DNA from: Streptomyces roseoverticillatus | GTDB lineage: Bacteria > Actinomycetota > Actinomycetes > Streptomycetales > Streptomycetaceae | Direction: 5' to 3' | Assembly (NCBI RefSeq): GCF_000719265.1 | Contig: NZ_JOFL01000003.1 | Span: 62,001-126,000 of the forward strand | DNA length: 64,000 nucleotides | In this document: positions 58,434 through 64,000 of the stretch, one piece after another | Layout: every line of letters begins with the position of its first letter | Position numbering within the stretch: the stretch's first letter is position 1 | The notes under the pieces: model-generated | What the model saw: the letters and a program-made list of their open reading frames with translations, nothing else | Database searches by the model: none | What the model was told of the DNA's origin: nothing | Made by a program: the position numbers and the translations under genes

Positions 58434-59678
58434 GTGACTGTGAAGAGACGCAGAAGACGTGTGTCCTCGGTACTGACGGTTCTGGTGGCGTGGACCTCGC
58501 TGATCGGCGGGGGCACCGCCCTGGCGGATGCGGGTGACCGGCCCGCGCCGCGGCTGGGGCCCCTGGCCCCCGTCGCACCCGGTGTGGAGTACCGGGAGTT
58601 CTCCCTGTCGGCTTCCCACGGCCCTGCGTACGGGCACGTGCTGAGGGTCGACCTGAGCGAGCCCGGCGTCTCGCTCGACCTGTTGCACCCGGGCTCGGTC
58701 GCCGCACGGGCGACGGTGTCGCGGATGACTGCCGCCCGCGGTGCGGTGGCCGGGGTCAACGGCGACTTCTTCAACATCACGGAGACCCAGCACCCGGGCG
58801 TCGAAGCCACGGGCGCGCCGGTCGGCCCGTCCGTCGCGGGCGGCCGCCGGCTCGGCGCCGCCGTGCCCGACGGCCAGCGCTTCGGGCCGCTGCTGCCCCC
58901 GGGCGCCACCACGCGGGACGTCATCGGCCTCGGCACCGACGACCGGGGCCGGCTGGACCGGCTCACGCTGAAGGGCACCGTGACCGCCAAGGGCAGGAAG
59001 CTGCCGCTGCGCGGACTCAACCAGTACGCCCTCCCGGTCGGCGGGATCGGCGCGTACAACTCCTCCTGGGGTTCGGCGTCACGGCTCCGGGCGACCTGCG
59101 GCACGGACACCAACAGGGCCGCCCCCTGCACGGACGACACCTACGAACTGACGGTCCGGCACGGCAAGGTGACCGACACGGCGCACAGGCCGGGACACGG
59201 CGCGATCCCCTCGGGCACGCTGGTGCTCGTCGGGCGGGAGGCTGGGGCGCGCGAGCTGAGCCGGCTGAAGGCCGGTGACGCGGTGCGCGTCGAGGAGCGG
59301 CTGCAGCCCGCCGAGCGGGGCGCGTTGCGCTTCGCGGTCGGTGGCTTCCCCGTGCTGCGCGACGGCCGGCTGCAGTCCGGGCTGGACTCCACCACCTCCG
59401 CGGTGCGGACCTCCGCCGGCGTGGGCGGAAACGGCCGGACGTTCTACCTGCTGGCGCTGGACGGCGGCGCCGGCTACCGCTCGGGGCTCACCGTCGCCGA
59501 GCTCGCCGACCTGATGCGCGACCTGGGCGCAGACGACGCCGTGAACCTGGACGGGGGCGGCTCCAGCACTCTGGTCACCCGCGATCCGGACAGCGGGCGG
59601 ACAACAGTCCGGAATCATCCGTCGGGCGGCGCGGAACGGCCGGTGGCGAACGGCATCGGCGTTTTCCTCCGAACGTAA
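58434..59678 (+). CDS. Secreted phosphodiester glycosidase (NAGPA domain) protein
   Basis: A 414-residue exported protein: signal peptide VLTVLVAWTSLIGGGTALAD, then the NAGPA/DUF2233 fold. Markers are AVAGVNGDFFNITETQHPGV with the metal-binding Asn/Asp, RFAVGGFPVLRDGRLQSGLD, TFYLLALDGG and DDAVNLDGGGSSTLVTRD. The family includes the enzyme that removes GlcNAc from GlcNAc-1-phosphodiesters. In streptomycetes it probably acts on cell-wall teichoic or other glycan phosphodiesters. GTG 58434 begins a basic KRRRRR N-region. Together with the divergent GDPD-like gene it suggests a phosphodiester-processing pair. Confidence 0.87.
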   Translation: MTVKRRRRRVSSVLTVLVAWTSLIGGGTALADAGDRPAPRLGPLAPVAPGVEYREFSLSASHGPAYGHVLRVDLSEPGVSLDLLHPGSVAARATVSRMTAARGAVAGVNGDFFNITETQHPGVEATGAPVGPSVAGGRRLGAAVPDGQRFGPLLPPGATTRDVIGLGTDDRGRLDRLTLKGTVTAKGRKLPLRGLNQYALPVGGIGAYNSSWGSASRLRATCGTDTNRAAPCTDDTYELTVRHGKVTDTAHRPGHGAIPSGTLVLVGREAGARELSRLKAGDAVRVEERLQPAERGALRFAVGGFPVLRDGRLQSGLDSTTSAVRTSAGVGGNGRTFYLLALDGGAGYRSGLTVAELADLMRDLGADDAVNLDGGGSSTLVTRDPDSGRTTVRNHPSGGAERPVANGIGVFLRT

Positions 59679-59732
59679 CATCATCGATCAATCCACCCTT
59701 TTGAGTGACTGCGCCCGCCGATATCCCACTGC

Positions 59733-59801
59733 TAGCTTCGAAGGCGGTCAAAGGGGAATTCTTCGGCACGCCCGCAGCCCGTCCGTAGGGGCCGCGGGCT
59801 G
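59733..59801 (+). promoter_or_regulatory. Leader of the encapsulin operon: -10-like hexamer and hairpin
   Basis: TAGCTT (59733-59738) is a possible -10; no clear -35 is seen. In the following leader CAGCCCG (59775-59781) pairs with CGGGCTG (59795-59801) around a 13-nt loop, ending 28 nt before the start codon. GATGGGTG then precedes the ATG by about 10 nt, and the same octamer precedes the second shell gene. Confidence 0.35.
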
Positions 59802-59829
59802 TCCATAACGGATGGGTGGGCATTCCGAT

Positions 59830-61242
59830 ATGACGACGTCAGTGGAGACCGGCACCGACGGCAATAACGGCCCCGGTCAGCTGAGCCTGGGCACCGAGGC
59901 CGCACGGAATCTGGCGACCACGACAAAGTCCGTACCGCAGATGCAGGGAATCACCTCGCGGTGGCTCCTGCGCATGTTGTCGTGGGTGCAGGTGCCGGGC
60001 GGCACGTACCGGGTCAACCGGCGCCTGACACACACACTGGGCGACGGCCGGGTCGAGTTCGTCTCGACGGGCGCCGACGTCCGGGTCATCCCCGCGGAGC
60101 TGGGCGAGCTCCCGCTGCTGCACGGCTTCGGTGACGCGGCGGTGCTCGAAGCGCTCGCGGGCCGCTTCACCCAGCAGGAGTTCCGGCCGGGTGACGTCCT
60201 CGTGGAGGCCGGACAGCCGGCCGACCAGGTGGTGCTGGTCGCCCACGGCAAGCTCAACCAGGTCCGCGCGGGCGAGTACGGAGATCCGGCCGTCCTCGGC
60301 GTCATCGCCGACGGCGGCTATTTCGGCGACAAGGCCCTGGCCGCCGCCTCCGAGAGCAACTGGGACTTCACCATCAAGGCCGTCACCGCCTGCACCGTCC
60401 TGACCTTGCCGCGTCAGGCGTTCCAGGAGGTCCTGGAGGGCTCGCAGGAGCTGCGCACCCACGTGGAGGCGTTCCGCGCGGCCGCCGCCCGCCCGCGGAA
60501 CGAGGACGGGGAGTCCGCCATCGACGTGGCCGCCGGCCACGCGGGCGAGCCGGTGCTGCCCGGCGTCTTCGCGGACTACGAACTCGCCCCGCGCGAGTAC
60601 GAGCTGAGCGTCGCCCAGACCGTCCTGCGCGTCCACACCCGCGTCGCCGACCTCTACAACGAGCCCATGAACCAGGTCGAGCAGCAGCTGCGGCTGACCA
60701 TCGAGGCCCTGCGCGAGCGCCAGGAGCACGAGATGATCAACAACCGGCAGTTCGGCCTGCTGCACAACGCCGACCTCAAGCAGCGCATCCACACCCGCAG
60801 CGGCCCGCCCACCCCCGACGACCTCGACGAGTTGCTCGCCACGGTCTGGAAGGACCCGGGCTTCCTGCTGGCGCACCCGCGCACGATCGCGGCGATCGCC
60901 CGCGAATTCAACCGGCGCGGAGTATATCCGGACAATGCCACCGTCGGCGGCCACTCGATTCCCGCCTGGCGGGGAATTCCCATCTTCCCGTGCAACAAGA
61001 TCCCGATCAGTGAGAACGGCACCAGCTCCGTTCTCCTGATGCGCACCGGAGAGGAATCCCGGGGTGTCGTCGGGCTGCACCGCACGGGAATTCCCGATGA
61101 ATACCAGCCGAGCCTCTCCGTGCGTTTCATGGGCATCAGCGACCAGGCCATCATGTCCTATCTGGTGAGCGCCTACTACTCCACCGCCGTCCTGGTGCCG
61201 GACGCCCTCGGAATTCTGGAGAACGTCGAGATCGGGCACTGA
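59830..61242 (+). CDS. Family 2B encapsulin shell protein, copy 1 (EshA-like)
   Basis: A 470-residue encapsulin shell subunit with HK97-type fold interrupted by a cyclic-nucleotide-binding-like domain. The N-terminal part (to about residue 95) has [20 protein letters not shown] and [20 protein letters not shown]. The inserted domain (about 98-220) has [20 protein letters not shown] and [11 protein letters not shown], but lacks the Arg of the canonical cNMP phosphate cassette. The shell part (about 240-470) has [20 protein letters not shown] and [20 protein letters not shown]. Relatives include Streptomyces EshA, and shells that enclose terpene cyclases or prenyl enzymes. ATG 59830 is set by alignment with copy 2. 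Confidence 0.92.
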   Translation: MTTSVETGTDGNNGPGQLSLGTEAARNLATTTKSVPQMQGITSRWLLRMLSWVQVPGGTYRVNRRLTHTLGDGRVEFVSTGADVRVIPAELGELPLLHGFGDAAVLEALAGRFTQQEFRPGDVLVEAGQPADQVVLVAHGKLNQVRAGEYGDPAVLGVIADGGYFGDKALAAASESNWDFTIKAVTACTVLTLPRQAFQEVLEGSQELRTHVEAFRAAAARPRNEDGESAIDVAAGHAGEPVLPGVFADYELAPREYELSVAQTVLRVHTRVADLYNEPMNQVEQQLRLTIEALRERQEHEMINNRQFGLLHNADLKQRIHTRSGPPTPDDLDELLATVWKDPGFLLAHPRTIAAIAREFNRRGVYPDNATVGGHSIPAWRGIPIFPCNKIPISENGTSSVLLMRTGEESRGVVGLHRTGIPDEYQPSLSVRFMGISDQAIMSYLVSAYYSTAVLVPDALGILENVEIGH

Positions 61243-61347
61243 CCCCGCCGCCGTACCGCACTCCGCGCACCACGTTCCGCGCACTTGCGGATCCGCGAAC
61301 CCGCCGATCCGCGCCGAGTACCGCACACAGATGGGTGACAACCAGCT

Positions 61348-62754
61348 ATGACCACGTCAGTCGAGTCCGGAGAGGCCGCACCGTCCGGGGAGGCTCAGCT
61401 CAGCCTCGGCACGTCCGCGGCACGCCAGCTCGCCACGACGACCAAGTCCGTACCGCAGATGCAGGGGATCTCGTCCCGCTGGCTGCTGCGCGTGCTGCCA
61501 TGGGTACAGGTGTCGGCCGGCACGTACCGCGTGAACAGGCGGCTCACGTACACCGTCGGGGACGGCCGGGTCGAGTTCATCTCGACCGGCTCGGAGGTCC
61601 GGGTCATCCCGCCGGAGCTCGGGGAGCTGCCCCTGCTGCGGGACTTCAGCGACAACGACACGCTGGAGGCGCTGGCGGACGGCTTCGTCCAGCGCGAGTA
61701 CGCCGCCGGTGACACGCTCGTCGAGGCCGGTACCCCGGCCGACCAGATCTTCCTCGTAGCCCACGGCAAGCTCAACAAGACGGGCACCGGCAAGTACGGT
61801 GACGAGACCGTGCTCGGCGTGCTGGCCGACGGTGACTACTTCGGCGAGCAGGTGCCCCTGGAGCCCGACGGCACCTGGGGGTTCGGCGTCCGGGCCGTGA
61901 CCCGCTGCACGGTGCTCGCGCTCCCCCTGCGGACCTTCCAGGAGCTGGCCGAGCGCTCCGAGGCGCTCCGCGCGCACGTCGCGGCGTACGCGTCCCGCCC
62001 GGCGCGGCCGCAGAACAAGCGCGGTGAGGCCGACATCGCGGTGACGTCCGGCCACGTCGGCGAGCCGGCCATCACCGGCACCTTCGTGGACTACGAGCTC
62101 TCCCCGCGCGAGTACGAACTGAGCGTCGCCCAGACCGTCCTGCGCGTCCACACCCGCGTCGCCGACCTCTACAACGACCCGATGAGCCAGCTCGAGCAGC
62201 AGCTGCGGCTGACGGTCGAGGCGCTGCGCGAGCGCCAGGAGCACGAGATCGTCAACAACCGCGAGTTCGGTCTGCTGCACAACGCCGACATCAGCCAGCG
62301 CATCCACACCCGCAGCGGCCCGCCCAGCCCGGACGACCTCGACGAGCTGCTCGCGCGCCGCCGCAAGACCAAGTACATCCTCGCCCACCCGCGGACCATC
62401 GCGGCGTTCGGCCGGGAGTGCACCGCCCGGGGCCTCTACCCGCAGTCCATCGACGTGCTGGGCTCCTCCGTGCGCTCCTGGCGCGGTGTGCCGCTGCTGC
62501 CCTGCAACAAGATCCCGATCAGCGAGTCCGGGACGAGCTCGATCCTCGCGATGCGGACGGGCGAGGACAACCAGGGTGTCGTGGGCCTGCACCAGACGGG
62601 CATCCCGGACGAGTTCCAGCCGAGCCTCAACGTGCGGTTCATGGGCATCAACGAGCAGGCGGTCTCCTCGTATCTGGTGAGCGCCTACTTCTCTGCGGCG
62701 ATCCTCGTGCCGGACGCGCTGGGTGTCCTGGAGGACGTCGAGATCGGCCGCTAG
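61348..62754 (+). CDS. Family 2B encapsulin shell protein, copy 2
   Basis: A 468-residue paralogue of the previous gene, similar along its whole length: [20 protein letters not shown], the same inserted cNMP-like domain ([27 protein letters not shown]) and the same shell core ([40 protein letters not shown]). The cNMP cassette is again degenerate. The 105-bp gap from copy 1 has GCGGATCCGC (61287-61296) and no terminator, so the two are probably co-transcribed. Both carry [15 protein letters not shown] and the end VLVPDALG. They may co-assemble into a mixed shell. A terminator follows. Confidence 0.92.
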   Translation: MTTSVESGEAAPSGEAQLSLGTSAARQLATTTKSVPQMQGISSRWLLRVLPWVQVSAGTYRVNRRLTYTVGDGRVEFISTGSEVRVIPPELGELPLLRDFSDNDTLEALADGFVQREYAAGDTLVEAGTPADQIFLVAHGKLNKTGTGKYGDETVLGVLADGDYFGEQVPLEPDGTWGFGVRAVTRCTVLALPLRTFQELAERSEALRAHVAAYASRPARPQNKRGEADIAVTSGHVGEPAITGTFVDYELSPREYELSVAQTVLRVHTRVADLYNDPMSQLEQQLRLTVEALRERQEHEIVNNREFGLLHNADISQRIHTRSGPPSPDDLDELLARRRKTKYILAHPRTIAAFGRECTARGLYPQSIDVLGSSVRSWRGVPLLPCNKIPISESGTSSILAMRTGEDNQGVVGLHQTGIPDEFQPSLNVRFMGINEQAVSSYLVSAYFSAAILVPDALGVLEDVEIGR

Positions 62755-62776
62755 GGCGCGCCGAAGGGCGATTGTC

Positions 62777-62813
62777 CCGGGCCGGGTCCCCCTGACGGCG
62801 GGGCCCGGCCCGG
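62777..62813 (+). terminator. Terminator hairpin after the encapsulin pair
   Basis: A stem of about 14 bp with one mismatch (62777-62791 with 62800-62813) around an 8-nt loop, 22 bp after the second shell gene and ahead of the opposite-strand small gene. Confidence 0.7.
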
Positions 62814-62826
62814 CGGCGCGGACCGC

Positions 62827-63021
62827 TCAGGGGCGTACGCCGCTCACGATGCGTGCCGTGGTGGACAGGCCGTCGGAGATCGTCGGCGCGATGCTCGTGC
62901 TCGCCAGGAGAAAGCCGAGCAGGACGCAGACCAGAGCGTTCGACACCTTCAGCGAGCCGCTCCGCAGGAACACGACCACCAGGACGAGCAACAACAGGAC
63001 CACGGAGAGCGAAATGGCCAT
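62827..63021 (-). CDS. Small conserved-looking membrane protein
   Basis: 64 residues with two helices: ISLSVVLLLLVLVVVFLRSG, then SNALVCVLLGFLLASTSIAP, ending TISDGLSTTARIVSGVRP. ATG 63021 has a full AGGAGG. Proteins of this shape (short, two-helix, with GFLLAST in the second helix) are frequent in streptomycetes but have no known function as far as I know. It is divergent from the MprF-like gene and faces the encapsulin genes across the terminator. Whether it relates to either is unknown. Confidence 0.75.
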   Translation of the reverse strand: MAISLSVVLLLLVLVVVFLRSGSLKVSNALVCVLLGFLLASTSIAPTISDGLSTTARIVSGVRP

Positions 63022-63175
63022 GGCGAACCTCCTGGGTGGTGCGGTTGTCCGTCAGTCTGGCCCACCGGGCGCCCCGGGCCGCGGCGCCGCGTGTACTCCA
63101 TTCAGGTACGAGCGACTTCGTCCGGGCCGCCGCTCTCGGCAGGCAGGCCGCCCGCAGGGTGCCTAGGCTGGCGGA

Positions 63176-64000
63176 ATGAGCCGCACAGCCGCCGACAGCA
63201 GGCCTTCCGCGGAGCGGCCCGCCCCGGCTCCCAAGGGCCGTGAGGGCGGGGAGCGCGAGTCCGCGTGGCGGCGGCTCCTGCACCGGGTCCCCAATGGTTT
63301 CGCGGTCTTCTTCGGCGCCCTCGGCCTGTTCTGTGCCATCACCTCGCTGATCGTGCCGCTGCGGCGGGCGGTGGGGCCGCTGACGGACGCGCTCGACACG
63401 CTGACCGTCCCCACGGCCCCGAACCTCGCGTACGCCGTCTTCCTGCTGCTGCTCGCGACGGCGATGGCCGCCCGCAAGCGGGTCACCCTCTGGTTCGTCC
63501 TGGCGTATCTGACGCTGCTGCTGATCGCCGACGCCCTGCTGCTGGCGGTGGGCTACTGGGACACGATCCCCTCGCTGGTGCTGTGCGTGGCGGCGATGAC
63601 GCTGCTGGTCCTGGCCCGCCGGGAGTTCTACGCGGCGTCGCGCCGGGGGGCGTTCCTGCGCGCGCTGCTGGTGCTGGCGGCGGGGCTCACCGTGGCGATC
63701 CTGGTGGGCTGGGGCCTGGTGTCGCTGTTCCCGGGTTCGCTGGAGCGCGGGGCGGGGAACCGGCTGCTGTTCGTCGCCAACAAGGTGTGCGGCGGGCTGG
63801 TGAGCGGCCGGCACTTCACCGGCCATCCCCCGCACTGGCTGTACTTCCTGCTCGGGCTGTTCGGCGCGCTGGCGCTGCTGAACGCCGCCATGGCGCTCTT
63901 CCGCTCGCAGCGCCTGGAGGCAGCGCTGCACGACGACGAGGAGCCCCGGATCCGCGCCCTCCTGGCCCGCTACGGCGGCCAGGACTCGCTCGGCTACTTC
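63176..64000 (+). CDS. MprF/LysX-like phosphatidylglycerol lysyltransferase domain protein, N-terminal part
   Basis: The first 275 codons of a gene cut by the window end. Six to seven helices (about residues 40-65, 80-100, 105-130, 135-150, 160-180, 220-240) are followed by RSQRLEAALHDDEEPRIRAL and LARYGGQDSLGYF, the junction into the DUF2156/lysyl-phosphatidylglycerol synthase domain. Such proteins add lysine to membrane phosphatidylglycerol and lower susceptibility to cationic peptides. ATG 63176 lies 7 bp after TAGGCT (63163-63168), a likely leaderless start. The catalytic domain lies outside the window. Confidence 0.8.
   Translation, partial: MSRTAADSRPSAERPAPAPKGREGGERESAWRRLLHRVPNGFAVFFGALGLFCAITSLIVPLRRAVGPLTDALDTLTVPTAPNLAYAVFLLLLATAMAARKRVTLWFVLAYLTLLLIADALLLAVGYWDTIPSLVLCVAAMTLLVLARREFYAASRRGAFLRALLVLAAGLTVAILVGWGLVSLFPGSLERGAGNRLLFVANKVCGGLVSGRHFTGHPPHWLYFLLGLFGALALLNAAMALFRSQRLEAALHDDEEPRIRALLARYGGQDSLGYF

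Noticed and set aside
59830..62754. Prophage capsid genes
   Set aside because: The HK97-like fold here carries the family 2B encapsulin insertion, and no portal, terminase, tail or integrase gene is nearby.

Overview
The window is chromosomal DNA of a high-GC actinomycete, almost certainly a Streptomyces. The GC content is very high. GTG and TTG starts are common, and many genes overlap by 4 bp (ATGA, GTGA or TTGA). Several genes look leaderless, with a -10-like hexamer just ahead of the start codon. The gene content also fits: DUF6421, DUF5134 and DUF6397 proteins, a DUF3516-type helicase, family 2B encapsulins and a SWIM/SNF2 pair. I see no rRNA, tRNA, CRISPR array, transposase, phage gene or plasmid origin, and no recognisable antibiotic gene cluster. 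Both ends cut a gene.

Layout. 1-5 kb: a cut SDR gene with a DUF6421 gene, then a polar amino-acid ABC importer operon facing a GNAT gene across a strong terminator. 5.5-9.6 kb: DUF5134, M56 peptidase, PAP2 phosphatase, HAD hydrolase and TetR. 9.7-17.3 kb: ferredoxin reductase, an ArsR gene divergent from an old-yellow-enzyme gene with an unusual operator region, uracil-DNA glycosylase followed by a BadF-type sugar kinase, a CbiX-like protein and a lactonase. 17.3-23 kb: FUSC protein, Lrp regulator, HAD, D-Ala-D-Ala carboxypeptidase, YjbQ and a flavin monooxygenase-like protein. 23-28.7 kb: lutABC for lactate oxidation, then a class III CoA transferase facing an MHS-type transporter. 28.8-36.6 kb: a MarR-linked ABC exporter, a secreted PNGase A-like protein, and a heterodimeric ABC exporter with one degenerate ATP site. 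36.6-46.6 kb: housekeeping-like genes (membrane hydrolase, Ski2/HelY-type helicase, TesB thioesterase, Roadblock protein, methyltransferase, PadR with an alpha/beta hydrolase, MpaB-like oxygenase, MOSC). 46.7-55.7 kb: a secreted phosphatase/MFS/beta-propeller operon, a fatty-acid desaturase, and a SNF2 helicase coupled to a SWIM protein. 55.8-64 kb: a YceI fusion, a GDPD-like and a NAGPA-like secreted enzyme, two tandem family 2B encapsulin shell genes, and the start of an MprF-like lysyltransferase gene.

How the genes work together. The clearest joint systems are the amino-acid importer (three coupled genes), lutABC, the heterodimeric exporter, the SNF2/SWIM pair and the two encapsulin subunits. 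Regulator and target pairs sharing a divergent dyad-bearing spacer are ArsR/OYE, MarR/ABC exporter and PadR/hydrolase.

The most unusual features are: (i) the two-gene encapsulin with no cargo enzyme in view; (ii) tandem arrays built on the stop codon at the 3' ends of at least four unrelated genes; (iii) an inverted duplication of about 30 nt giving the divergent ArsR and OYE genes near-identical leaders and ribosome sites around a cluster of TACGAG operators; and (iv) a proline-rich membrane protein gene with no in-frame stop before it would run antisense through yceI.
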